A stretch of DNA of 64,000 bases from the NCBI GenBank assembly GCA_963750195.1, contig CAVVPS010000012.1:1-64000 (forward strand), read 5' to 3'. Position 1 is the stretch's first letter. Each line of letters opens with the position of its first letter. The position numbers and the translations under genes are program-made. Source of the stretch: AP-15 sp963750195 (GTDB lineage: Bacteria > Pseudomonadota > Alphaproteobacteria > ATCC43930 > CGMCC-115725). The notes beneath the pieces were generated by a model. The model had not been told where the DNA came from. It searched no databases and was given only the letters and a program-made list of their open reading frames with translations. This document shows, piece by piece, positions 1 through 10,198 of the stretch.

Positions 1-1546
1 CGTCGACCAGGTCGGTGTTCCAGATCATCGACCGGTCAGTGACGGCGAGATCGCCCAGCGATTGGCCGACATCGCCGATTTTGCGCAGCCCCTCCTCCAG
101 CACGTCGGCGGTGCGGAACACCGCGCAATGATCCTGCATCGTGCGCTGCATGGCGAGGCGGATCGCGCCGGCCTTGAGCCGTCCCTGCGCGTGGCGGATA
201 CGGTCGAAGCGGGCGATCGCGGACTCTGGCGCTGGCGATGGCAAAGGCTTGTGGGCGCGCGCCGGGCTCGACGATTTCCGCCGCACGCTCGGCGGCGGCG
301 CGGCCGAAGACGACGAGGTCGAGCAGCGAGTTGGTGCCGAGCCTGGTCGCGCCATGCACCGAGACGCAGGCCGCCTCGCCCATCGCCATGAGGCCCGGGA
401 CGATGCGCTCGGGATCGCTCTCGGTCGGGTTCAGCGCCTCGCCGTGATAGTTGGTCGGGATGCCGCCCATGATGTAATGCGCGGTCGGCAATACCGGGAT
501 CGGCTCGCGCGTCACCTCGACGCCGGCAGAAGATCTTCGCCGTCTCGGAGATGCCGGGCAGCCGCAAATGCAGCACCTTGGGGTCGAGATGTTCGAGGTG
601 GAGCAGGATATGGTCCTTGCTGCTGGCCGCAGCCGCGCCCTTCGCGGATCTCGATGGTCATGGCGCGGCTCACCACGTCGCGCGACGCCAGGTCCTTGGC
701 GGTGGGCGCGTAGCGCTCCATGAAACGCTCGCCCTCCGAATTGGTGAGATAGCCGCCCTCGCCCCGCGCGCCCTCGGTGATGAGGCAGCCGGCGCCGTAG
801 ATGCCGGTCGGGTGGAACTGGATGAACTCCATATCCTGCAGCGGCAACCCAGCGCGCAGTACCATGGCGTTGCCGTCGCCGGTGCAGATATGCGCCTGCG
901 TCGTCGAGAAATAGGCACGGCCGCAGCCGCCCGTCGCCATCACCACCATATGCGCGCGGAAGCGATGCAGCGTCCCGTCGTCGAGACTCCAGGCCAGACG
1001 CCGGGGCAAACGCCTTCGTCCATCAGCAGGTCGAGGGCGAAATACTCGACGAAGAACTCGGCATTTTGTTTCAAGCTCTGCTGATAGAGCGTGTGGAGCA
1101 TGGCATGCCCGGTACGGTCGGCGGCGGCGCAGGCGCGCTTCGCCATCGACTTGCCGAAATGCACGGTATGGCCGCCGAATGGACGCTGATAAATCTGCCC
1201 GTCCTCGGTGCGCGAGAAGGGCATGCCGTATATGCTCGAGCTCGATGACCGCGGGAATCGCGTTCTTGCACATGTATTCGATCGCGTCCTGGTCGCCGAG
1301 CCAGTCCGAGCCCTTGACCGTGTCGTAGATGTGCCAGCGCCAGTCGTCCTCGCCCATGTTGCCGAGCGCGGCGCTGATGCCGCCCTGCGCCGCGACGGTA
1401 TGGCTGCGCGTCGGGAATACTTTGGTGATGCAGGCGGTCTTGAGACCCGCCTCGACCATGCCGAGCGTCGCGCGGAGCCCCGCGCCGCCGGCGCCGACGA
1501 CGACGACGTCATAGTCGTGATGGTTGATCGGATATGCCTGGGTCAT
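1..1546 (-). pseudogene. sdhA: succinate dehydrogenase flavoprotein subunit, frame-broken and cut by the window edge
   Basis: FAD-binding subunit of complex II (succinate to fumarate, TCA cycle). Conserved blocks occur in order on the minus strand but in different frames: the N-terminal dinucleotide fold with VVVVGAGGAGLRAT and TRSHTVAAQGGISAALGN (FAD-linking His region), FGGHTVHFGKSMAKRAC, FIQFHPTGIYGAGCLITEG, and PTAHYIMGGIPTNYHGEAL followed by GATRLGTNSLLDLVVFGRAA. The frame changes near 1230, 1010, 630, 520 and 240. The C-terminal end lies beyond position 1. The ATG at 1546 gives MTQAYPINHHDYDVV, the usual alphaproteobacterial N-terminus. sdhC/sdhD do not precede it: a divergent LysR gene does. 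It may therefore be a second, decaying copy, or an intact gene spoiled by sequencing indels. The family assignment is certain; functionality is not. Confidence 0.85.
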
Positions 1547-1650
1547 GCATTCAGCTTTCGCAACAGCCGAAATCTGATGCCAACCGGCGCTTGACACAAT
1601 CGGCAATTGGCGCAGGCTGGCTTCGCCAATTGCGAACCCTGGATCAGCCG

Positions 1651-2538
1651 ATGCGCTTCGATCTCGCCGATCTGCGGCTGTTTCTGAATGTCGTCGAGGC
1701 CGGCAGCATTACCCATGGCGCCGAGCGGGCGCATCTCGCGATCGCCGCGGCGAGCACCCGCATCCGCAATATGGAGGCGGCACTCGGGATCCCGCTGCTG
1801 CACCGCGAGCGACAAGGAGTAAAGCCGACCGAGGCCGGGCGCACCTTGGTCCAGCACGCCCGCATCATGTTGCAGCAATTCGAACGCATGCATGGCGACC
1901 TCGGGCAATATGCCGAGGGCATCCGCGGGCAGGTGCGGCTGTTGTCCAATACCAATGCGCTGACCGAGTTCCTGCCCGAGCCGCTGAGCGCCTTTCTCGC
2001 CGCTCACCCGCAAGTCAACATCGATCTCGAAGAACGGCTCAGCGATGAGATCGTTACCGCAATCGCGGATGGAACCGCCGATATCGGCATCGTCGCCGGC
2101 ACGGTCATGATGGCGGGTCTGGAAACCCTGCCGTTTCGCACCGACCGGTTCGTGCTGGTCGTTGCGCAGAGCCATCCGCTGGCGTCAGTCGAACACAGCT
2201 CCTTTGCCGAGGTGCTCGACTGCGATTTCGTCGGTCTGGACCGGACCAGCGCCTTGCAGCGCTTTCTGTCGGAGAAGGCCGAACGGATCGGCCGCCGCCT
2301 CAAATTGCGGGTGCAATTGCGCGGCTTCGACGCCGTTTGCCGGCTGGTCGAGTGCAATGTCGGGATCGGCGTGGTGCCGGCGACGACAGCCGAACGCCAC
2401 GCCAAAACCATGGCGATCCATCGTATCGAGCTGACCGACGAATGGGCATTGCGCAAATTGACGATCTGCGTGCGACGCCAGGATGATCTGCCGCTCTACG
2501 CTCAGGCTCTTGTTCGCCATCTGGCGTCACCAGAATAA
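1651..2538 (+). CDS. LysR-family transcriptional regulator
   Basis: DNA-binding regulator of 295 aa. An N-terminal winged HTH (residues about 3-62, with DLRLFLNVVEAGSITHGAE and the AASTRIRNMEAALG recognition region) is followed by a periplasmic-binding-like effector domain (about 90-290). The ATG at 1651 gives the standard LysR beginning MRFDLADLRLF; the open frame extends upstream to 1534 but those residues do not look like LysR. The gene is divergent from sdhA with about 104 bp between the starts. LysR proteins often control the divergent neighbour, so sdhA or an operon it heads is the natural target (inference). The effector is unknown. Confidence 0.9.
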   Translation: MRFDLADLRLFLNVVEAGSITHGAERAHLAIAAASTRIRNMEAALGIPLLHRERQGVKPTEAGRTLVQHARIMLQQFERMHGDLGQYAEGIRGQVRLLSNTNALTEFLPEPLSAFLAAHPQVNIDLEERLSDEIVTAIADGTADIGIVAGTVMMAGLETLPFRTDRFVLVVAQSHPLASVEHSSFAEVLDCDFVGLDRTSALQRFLSEKAERIGRRLKLRVQLRGFDAVCRLVECNVGIGVVPATTAERHAKTMAIHRIELTDEWALRKLTICVRRQDDLPLYAQALVRHLASPE

Positions 2539-2745
2539 CGCCACGTCGCCTGCGGAGAAAATTTCAGCGCTTTCGATCAAACCACCGGTGGCCCAAGGGT
2601 TGCTGTATCTTCGTTGCCCATCCGATCAGCCCGGTTCACAGCGGTATCCGGCCGAGGCGGCGAGCCGTCACCAGATTGTCACCTGCGCGTTGCACGTTCG
2701 GGACATTCTTCGACGGCCAATCGGGCACAAGTGAAAGGGCGGGGC

Positions 2746-4158
2746 ATGGCCGAGGACGCGTTCGATTACGATCTGCTTGGTAATTGGCTCTGGCCCGGCC
2801 GGACAGCGGGCCGCCATACAGGGCGCCAAGCTCGACAAGAGGGTCGCGATCGTCGAGAGAAAAGCCGTGCTCGGCGGGTGCAGCATCAATCTCGGCACGA
2901 TCCCCTCGAAAACCTTGCGCGAAGCAGTCCTCGAGCTTTCCGGCTATCGCACCCGGGAATTTTATGGCGCGTCCTACACGGTAAAGCAGAACATCACGAT
3001 CCAGGACCTGCTGTCTCGGACCAACCGGGTAATTCATAACGAGCTTGACGTCACCCGCCATCAGCTGATGCGAAACGATGTCGAGCTGCTCGCCGCGGAG
3101 GCTTCCTTTGCCGCGCCCGACACGCTTCGGCTCAACCACGTCGACGGCAGCGCGTCGCGCGTCGTCAAAGCCGGCAAGATCGTGATCGCCGCCGGAACAG
3201 AACCACCCGTGACCCGCATATCCCATTCGACGGGAAGCAAATCTTCACCAGCGACGACATACTCCACCTGGATCGGCTGCCGAAGACCTTGGCGGTGGTA
3301 GGGGCCGGCGTGATCGGCTGCGAATATGCCAGTATCTTTGCCGCTCTCGGCGTCCGCGTAACCTTGATCGACAAGCGCGACCGGCTGCTGCCATTTGTTG
3401 ACGCGGAAATCGCCGACACGCTGTGCCACCATCTACGCGAGAACCGGGCCACGTTGCGGCTTAACGAAAGCGTCAGCAAATTGGAGGTCGTCGAGGACGA
3501 GCATGGTGCGCGCGTGCGGCTGTATCTTGACAGCGGTAAGACTGTCCACGCCGAGAAGGCGCTCTATTCGGTCGGCCGCACCGGCGCCACCGGCAGTCAC
3601 AATCTGGAGAGCGCCGGTCTAGCTTGCGACAGTCGCGGGCGCCTGCGGGTCGACGAACATCTCCGCACCGAAACCCCCAATGTCTATGCGGTGGGGGACG
3701 TGATCGGGTTTCCGGCGCTCGCTTCGACCTCGATGGAGCAGGGCCGTCTGGCCGTCTGCCATGCCTTTGGCGTCCCCACACACAGCGTTCCTGAGCGCTT
3801 CCCCTATGGCATCTATGCGGTTCCGGAAATCTCGATGGTCGGCAAGACCGAAGAGGAGCTGACCGAGGCCGCCATTCCCTACGAAATCGGCAAGGCGCGT
3901 TACAAGGAAATCGCCCGCGGCCAGATCCTCGGCGACGTCACCGGGCTTCTTAAACTGATCTTTCATAGCGAGACCCGCGAGCTGCTTGGTGTCCATATAA
4001 TCGGCGAGGGGGCAAGCGAGCTGATCCATATAGGTCAAGCCGTATGTCGTTCGGTGGCAAAATCGATTACTTCATAAACACGGTTTTCAATTACCCCACC
4101 TTGGCAGAATGCTACAAGGTGGCGGCATTTGACGGAGTGAACCGGCTCGGTATTTGAA
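2746..4158 (+). pseudogene. sthA: soluble pyridine nucleotide transhydrogenase, frame-broken
   Basis: FAD-dependent enzyme that moves hydride between NADPH and NAD+ in the cytosol (pyridine nucleotide-disulfide oxidoreductase family). Visible parts: MAEDAFDYDLL, the FAD fold VIGSGPAGQRAAIQGAKL, the SthA-type CSINLGTIPSKTLREA (one Cys where lipoamide dehydrogenases have a CxxxxC pair), the NAD fold VVGAGVIGCEYASIFAALG, the FAD signature NVYAVGDVIGFPALASTSMEQG, and the C-terminal FNYPTLAECYKVAAFDG. Three frame changes split it: an extra G near 2779, one near 3220, and one missing base near 4043. The stop used here is the TGA at 4156-4158, where the homologous C-terminus ends. Family length is about 465 aa and the span matches. 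Single-base indels in an otherwise well conserved gene suggest assembly errors. Confidence 0.88.
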
Positions 4159-4168
4159 TGGACCGGAG

Positions 4169-4504
4169 CTAGGGAACCTCTACAAAAGGGCCTACCAAGC
4201 TGTACAATCTGCATTGGAGCGGGTTGATGCCCAAAGGGTTGGGGTATGAGGATCTGGACGCCCCAAAGTACCTGAAATCGGCGTCGATCACTTCCGTGTC
4301 GCCGAGACCCGCCAATTCGCAGGTCTTTCGTGCCCGCCGCAAAGGGCTGCAGAGAACTAGCGCGAAGGTGTTCCTGGCGAGCACGCGCCGCATCCGCCCG
4401 GCAAGCCGGCGCCCCTTGTCAGTCAATGGGATGTCTGTGGTTCCGGTGTGCTGACCGCTAGGGCTCCATGCCGTCTCGCCATGCCTGATCGCGAAGACGT
4501 TCAC
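4169..4504 (-). pseudogene. histidine phosphatase (phosphoglycerate mutase-like), C-terminally truncated
   Basis: The N-terminal half of a histidine-phosphatase-superfamily protein. The GTG at 4504 follows the phosphoketolase stop by 17 nt and gives VNVFAIRHGETAWS (catalytic RHG), then QHTGTTDIPLTDKGRR and LVLCSPLRRARKTCELAGLG. Homology ends at about residue 75; the remaining 35 residues (SRSSYPNPLGINPLQC and beyond) are unlike the family, and the second catalytic His is absent. The 3' end meets about 130 bp of unassigned sequence before sthA. The gene follows phosphoketolase on the same strand and was probably co-transcribed with it. Truncation by an insertion or deletion is likely, and activity is not expected. 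Confidence 0.75.
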
Positions 4505-4520
4505 GATCGCCCCTCGGCGA

Positions 4521-6926
4521 TCAGACGTTGTCGGCCTCGGTCGAGCGGACACCTGCGGACGCCGCTTCCTGTCCCCACCTCCAGCCGGTGATCTCGAGCA
4601 TGTCGTCGCCATACCGACAGATATATTCCTTGTGGTCTATGAGCTTGTCGCGGATCGCCTGCTTGGCGTAAGCCGCCCGCGCCCCGAGTTTCGGTACGCG
4701 GTCGATCACATCGCTCACCAGGTGGAAGCGATCGAGGTCGTTCAGCACGCACATGTCGAAAGGCGTGGTGGTAGTGCCCTCTTCCTTGTAGCCGCGCACG
4801 TGGATGTTGTGGTGGCCAGTTCGCCGGTAGGTCAGCCGGTGAATGAGCGTCGGGTAACCGTGGAAGGCAAAAATGATCGGCTTGTCCGTCGTGAATAATG
4901 CGTCGAAATCGTGGTCCGAGAGGCCGTGCGGGTGCTCGCTCGGCGGCTGCAAAGCCATCAGGTCCACCACATTGACGACGCGAACCTTCAGCTCGGGTGC
5001 GTGCCGACGCAAGAGATCGACCGCAGCCAATATCTCCAAGGTCGGCACGTCTCCGCAGCAGGCCATCACTACGTCGGGCTCGCTACCGTGGTCGTTGCTG
5101 GCCCACTCCCAGATCCCGAGCCCGGCAGTGCAGTGCTTGACCGCCTCGTCCATCGTCAGCCATTGGGGAGCCGGCTGCTTGCCGGCGACGACGAGGTTGA
5201 CGTAATTCCGACTGCGCAGGCAATGGTCGGTGACCGACAGCAGGCAGTTGGCGTCGGGCGGCAGGTAGACGCGGACGACATCGGCTTTCTTGTTTACGAC
5301 ATGATCTATGAACCCCGGGTCCTGATGGCTGAACCCGTTGTGATCCTGCCGCCAGACATGGCTGGACAGCAGGTAATTCAGTGAGGCAATGGGCCGCCGC
5401 CAGGCGATATTATTGCACACCTTCAGCCATTTGGCGTGTTGGTTGAACATCGCGTCGATGATGTGGATGAACGCCTCATAGCACGAGAAGAAGCCGTGCC
5501 GGCCGGTCAAGAGGTAGCCTTCGAGCCAGCCCTGGCACTGGTGCTCGCTGAGCATTTCCATGACCCGCCCGTCGGGGGCGAGATGGTCGTCCCACGGTAA
5601 CGTTTCGGCGACCCAGGCGCGATTGGTGACCTCGAGCGCATCCTGCCAGCGGTTCGAGTTGCTTTCATCGGGGCTAAAAAGCCGAAAGTTTTTGGCCTCC
5701 ATGTTCAGCTTCATCACATCTCGCAGAAACCCGCCCATGACCCGGGTCGATTCCGCCGTCACCGCACCGGGCGCGGTGACGTCGACAGCGTAGTCGCGGA
5801 ACTCCGGGAGCCGCAAATCGCGCAACAGCAAGCCGCCATTGGTATGCGGGTTGGCGCTCATGCGGCGCATACCCTGCGGCGGAAGATCGGCGAGCTCCAG
5901 CCGCAGCCGGCCGCGGTCGTCGAAGAGCTCGTCCGGCCGGTAGCTCTTCATCCACTCTTCGAGAATACGCACATGGGCCGGGTTTTCATGCATCTCGCCC
6001 ATTGGTACTTGGTGCGCGCGCCAGTAGTCCTCAGTACGCCTGCCGTCGATCTCTTTCGGGCAGGTCCAGCCCTTGGGTGTGCGCATGACGATCATCGGCC
6101 AGCGCGGGCGTTCGCTGAACCCATTGCGACGCGCGTCGGACTGGATGCGCTGGATGTCGCCGATCACGGTGTCGAGAGTGGCAGCCATCAGCTCGTGCAT
6201 CTCCGCCGGCTCGTGCCCCTCGACAAAATATGGCGTATAGCCATAGCCGCGGAACAGGTGATCCAACTCCTCGTGGCTGATCCGGGCGAGGACAGAGGGG
6301 TTGGCGATTTTGTAGCCGTTGAGGTGAAGGATCGGCAAAACCGCCCCATCGGTCGCCGGGTTCAGGAACTTATTCGAGTGCCAGCTCGTCGCCAGCGGTC
6401 CGGTCTCGGCTTCCCCATCGCCGACGACACAGGCGACGATCAGATCGGGGTTGTCGAAGGCCGCGCCGTAGGCGTGCGAGACGGCGTATCCGAGTTCGCC
6501 GCCCTCATGGATCGAACCGGGCGTCTCCGGCGCCACATGGCTCGGGATGCCGCCAGGGAACGAGAACTGGGTGAAGAGCCGCTTCATGCCCTCTTCATCG
6601 GAGGAGATGTTCGGATAGACCTCGCTGTAGGTTCCCTCGAGATAGGCGTTTGCCACCAGGCCAGGCCCGCCATGCCCCGGACCGGTGATGTAGATCATGT
6701 TGAGGTCGTGCTTCTTGATCATCCGGTTGAGGTGGACATAGATGAAGTTCAAACCCGGCGTTGTTCCCCAGTGGCCGAGCAGCCGCGGCTTAATGTGTTC
6801 CTTTGTCAGGGTTTGCTTGAGCAGCGGGTTGTCATAGAGATAGATCTGACCGACCGACAGGTAGTTGGCGGCCCGCCAATACGCATCCATCAATGTCCGC
6901 TCTTTGTCAGTCAGGACGTTCGCCAT
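4521..6926 (-). CDS. xfp: phosphoketolase (xylulose-5-phosphate/fructose-6-phosphate)
   Basis: TPP-dependent phosphoketolase of 801 aa, cytosolic, cleaving xylulose 5-P or fructose 6-P with phosphate to acetyl phosphate plus glyceraldehyde 3-P or erythrose 4-P. Family signatures include RLLGHWGTTPGLNFIYVHLN (about residues 55-75), VVGDGEAETGPLATSWHSN (TPP-binding GDG motif, about 175-195) and LLTGRHGFFSCYEAF (about 470-490), plus the long C-terminal domain with IHRLTYRRTGHHNIHVRGY. A Shine-Dalgarno AGGAGG lies at 6932-6937. The ATG at 6926 has better spacing (5 nt) than the adjacent ATG at 6929. The length is the usual 790-810 aa and the frame is intact. Its acetyl phosphate product links it to the acetate kinase and phosphotransacetylase at 22.9-25.9 kb. 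Confidence 0.97.
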   Translation of the reverse strand: MANVLTDKERTLMDAYWRAANYLSVGQIYLYDNPLLKQTLTKEHIKPRLLGHWGTTPGLNFIYVHLNRMIKKHDLNMIYITGPGHGGPGLVANAYLEGTYSEVYPNISSDEEGMKRLFTQFSFPGGIPSHVAPETPGSIHEGGELGYAVSHAYGAAFDNPDLIVACVVGDGEAETGPLATSWHSNKFLNPATDGAVLPILHLNGYKIANPSVLARISHEELDHLFRGYGYTPYFVEGHEPAEMHELMAATLDTVIGDIQRIQSDARRNGFSERPRWPMIVMRTPKGWTCPKEIDGRRTEDYWRAHQVPMGEMHENPAHVRILEEWMKSYRPDELFDDRGRLRLELADLPPQGMRRMSANPHTNGGLLLRDLRLPEFRDYAVDVTAPGAVTAESTRVMGGFLRDVMKLNMEAKNFRLFSPDESNSNRWQDALEVTNRAWVAETLPWDDHLAPDGRVMEMLSEHQCQGWLEGYLLTGRHGFFSCYEAFIHIIDAMFNQHAKWLKVCNNIAWRRPIASLNYLLSSHVWRQDHNGFSHQDPGFIDHVVNKKADVVRVYLPPDANCLLSVTDHCLRSRNYVNLVVAGKQPAPQWLTMDEAVKHCTAGLGIWEWASNDHGSEPDVVMACCGDVPTLEILAAVDLLRRHAPELKVRVVNVVDLMALQPPSEHPHGLSDHDFDALFTTDKPIIFAFHGYPTLIHRLTYRRTGHHNIHVRGYKEEGTTTTPFDMCVLNDLDRFHLVSDVIDRVPKLGARAAYAKQAIRDKLIDHKEYICRYGDDMLEITGWRWGQEAASAGVRSTEADNV

Positions 6927-7101
6927 CATCGCCTCCTCTGAAGCCTTCTCATTGAGCACGTGCCCGCGTGTCGATCGTCTCGCCGGTTGCGGCGATGCGT
7001 CGGATCACCAGGGGTTTTTGACGCCACCCTCGCCGCCGCCAGCGCAGCGCTCTCCATCGTGTGCCTGCTGATCCTGCGACCCGCCGGCCGCGAAGATCAA
7101 C

Positions 7102-10100
7102 TCAAAGGGCGACAGCAGGGGCGGGCTCCTGAGCCCCCACCTGGCGCTCCTTCGCCGGCTCCTTGATGCGGAACCAGGCGACATAGAGGGCCGGCAGAAA
7201 CAACAGGGTCAGGAGGGTCGCGACGAACAGGCCGCCGATTATCGCATAGGCCATCGGCCCCCAGAACACCTCCGAGGCGATCGGTATCATGCCGAGCGAA
7301 GCTGCGGCCGCGGTCAGCACGATCGGCCGAAAGCGGTTTGTCGTCGCATCGATCACGGCGTCCCAAGGGTGCAAGCCTCTGGCCATGTCCATGTCGATCT
7401 GATCGATCAGAATTACCGAATTGCGAATGATCATCCCGCTCAGGGCGATGATCCCGAGGATCGCGACAAAACCCATCGGCGTGTTGGTGGATAACAACGC
7501 GGCGACGACGCCGATCAGACCCAAGGGTGCGACGCTGATCACCAGGAACAGCTTCTGAAAGCTCTGCAGCTGTACCATCAGGATGATCAGCATCAGCATG
7601 ATCATCAGTGGAAAGACCGCAACGATCGAGTTAAGCCCCTTGGCGCTCTCCTCGATCGTGCCGCCGGCTTCGATCGTGTAGCCCTCCGGCAATTTCTCCG
7701 CTAATTGGGCGATCGCCGGCGCCAGCTGCGCGTTAACTGTCTTCGCCTCGATACCGGGCACGACATCCGCCTGAACAGTAATCGTCGGCAACAGGTTGCG
7801 CCGCCAGATCACAGGCGGTTCCAGCTCATATTTGATGGATGCGACTTGGTTTAGCGGGATCGTCTGTCCATTATCCAGCGCGACTTGCAGATTTTTTAAT
7901 GTTTGTACCGAGACGCGTTGCTGTTCTGTCGCACGCGCCGCGAGGTCGGTCAGGTAGATCGAGTCGCGGACCTGGGTGACGACCATTCCACTGGTGACGG
8001 CGTTGAGAGCCTCGGCGAGCGACTTGGAACTGACGCCGAGTTGGCGGACCCGATCCTGATCGACCTGCAAGTGCAGGCTCTTCATCGGCTCGTTCCAGTC
8101 GAAATTGATAAGCCGCGTATTCGGGTTCTGGCCGATCGTTTGGGCAACCAGGAACGCCGCGTCCCGGGTGCCTCCCGGGGTCTGGCCGCTGACGCGGTAT
8201 TGCAACGGCCAGCCGACGGGTGGTCCCAATTCCAGCGGGTAAATCCTGGTATTGAGACTGGGGAATTCGGACTCCAATGCCTTTTGCAGGCGTGCCTTAA
8301 CGACTTCGCGCTCCTTGATGCCCTTGGTCACGATGACCCCTTGCGCGAAATAATCGTTGGACAATTGCACGTTCAACGGCAGATAAAAGCGGACCGCACC
8401 TTGCCCGACATAGAGACTATAGTGATCGATGTTCGGGTCGCCCTTCAGCAGCGCCTCGAACCGTTCGACTTCGTGTTCGGTCGCGTAAATTGACGAATCC
8501 TGAGGAAGGTTAAGATCGACAACCAGCTCCGGCCGGTCCGAGGCCGGGAAGAATTGCTGCTGGATGAACCCGTAGCCGTACAACGAGGCGGCAAAAAGTC
8601 CGACTGTCACGGCGATGACGAGCCAGCGGGCGCGCATACAGAAGAGGAGTGCGGCGCGAAACAGCCGCATAAAGCGGCCCGGCTCGGCCATGGCCGCCGC
8701 CATGCGGCTTCATTGTCTTTGGCAGAATCGTCACGCCGATCACCGGGGCAAAAAGCACCGCGACGATCCATGAGGCCAAAAGGGCGACGGCGATGACGGC
8801 GAATAGCGAATAGCAATATTCGCCGGCGCCGCTCTTCGCGAAGCCGATCGGCACAAAGCCGGCGACGGTGACAAGGGTTCCGGTCAGCATCGGAAATGCC
8901 GTCGTGACCCAGGCATGCGTCGCCGAATGCTCGCGGTCGATGCCCAATTCGAGCTGACTGACCATCATTTCGATCGTAATCATCGCATCGTCGACGAGCA
9001 GGCCGAGCGCGATGATCAGCGCCCCGAGCGAGATGCGCTGCAGGCTGATACCGGAATACTCCATGTAGGCAAAGACCATTCCGAGCACGAGCGGGATCGA
9101 GCAGGCCACGACCACTCCGGCGCGCAGACCGAGACTCACAAAGCTGACCGCAAGCACGATTGCGATGGCTTCCCACAGCGCCTTCGTGAAGCCGCCAACC
9201 GCCTCCTCGACGACCACCGGCTGGTCGGCGACGAGATGCGCCTCGATGCCGATCGGCAACTTGGCGATGATCTGGTCCATCTTGTGCGCCACAGCCTCGC
9301 CGAAGACGAGGTTGTTGCCGCCCTGCGCCATCGAGATGGCCAGTCCGATCGCCGGCTCGCCATTGAATCGGAACATCGGCTGCGGCGGATCAGAGTACCC
9401 TTTGCTTATCGAGGCGACATCCGCGAGACGAAAGAATTTGCCGTTGGCATAAAGATTGATGCGCTTCAGATCGTCGACAGAGTTGAAGGCACCGGAGACG
9501 CGGATCGCGTATTTCTCGAGACCGGTCTGAACGACGCCGGAGGGCGTGACGGCGTTTTGCTCCTGCAAACTCGAGATGACCTGATCGCGACTGACGCCGA
9601 GTCCGGCGAGCTGGTGGGTGTCGAATTCGAGATAGAATTTCTGGTCCTGGGCTCCGATTAGCTGCGCCTTTACGGCATTCTTGATCGTCAATATCTGCGT
9701 GCGAATGCGTTCGACATAATCGCGCATCTCGCGGTGCGTGAACCCGTCGGCCGTGAACGCGTAAATGATGCCAAAGACGTCGCCGAACTCGTCATTGAAA
9801 GTCGGCCCCAGGACACCCTGCGGCAACGTCGCCTTTATGTCCGAGACCTTCTTGCGAACCTGATACCAGATGTCCGGGATCGCCTCCTTCGGCGTACTGT
9901 CGAGAACGTTGACATAGATCGTCGAGACCCCGGGCTTGGTTTCGCTCTTGAGGTAATAGAGCGATGGCGTTTCCTGCAGTTTCTTCTCGATCCGATCGGT
10001 GATCTGCAGCATCGTGTCGTCGATCGTGGCACCCGGCCAATAGGTCCGCACGATCATTGTCTTGATCGAAAAGGACGGGTCCTCCTCGCGGCCAAGCTGC

Positions 10101-10198
10101 TTGTAGGAAAGGACGCCCGCGGCGACGAAGAGGATCATCAGAAACCACACGAAGGAGCGATGGTTGATCGCCCATTCGGAGAGATTGAACCCCTTCAT
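7102..10198 (-). CDS. RND efflux pump, inner-membrane permease (one frame break)
   Basis: Proton-driven resistance-nodulation-division transporter, AcrB/MexB superfamily. The start is the ATG at 10198 (MKGFNLSEWAINHRSFVWFL), whose ATGA overlaps the stop of the membrane fusion gene. The first half carries TM1, the porter domain and TM helices with LGLLVDDAMITIEMMV (proton-relay Asp pair) and ends in VIGVTILPKTMKPHG. After a frame change near 8660-8705 the second half runs from AEPGRFMRLFRAALLFCMRA through FIQQQFFPASDRPE, the second porter domain, and TM helices with LSGMIIRNSVILIDQI. Total size is about 1032 codons, the normal RND length. The frame break lies in the cytoplasmic loop between the halves and is probably an indel artefact. 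Substrate unknown; no outer-membrane channel gene is nearby. Confidence 0.92.
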
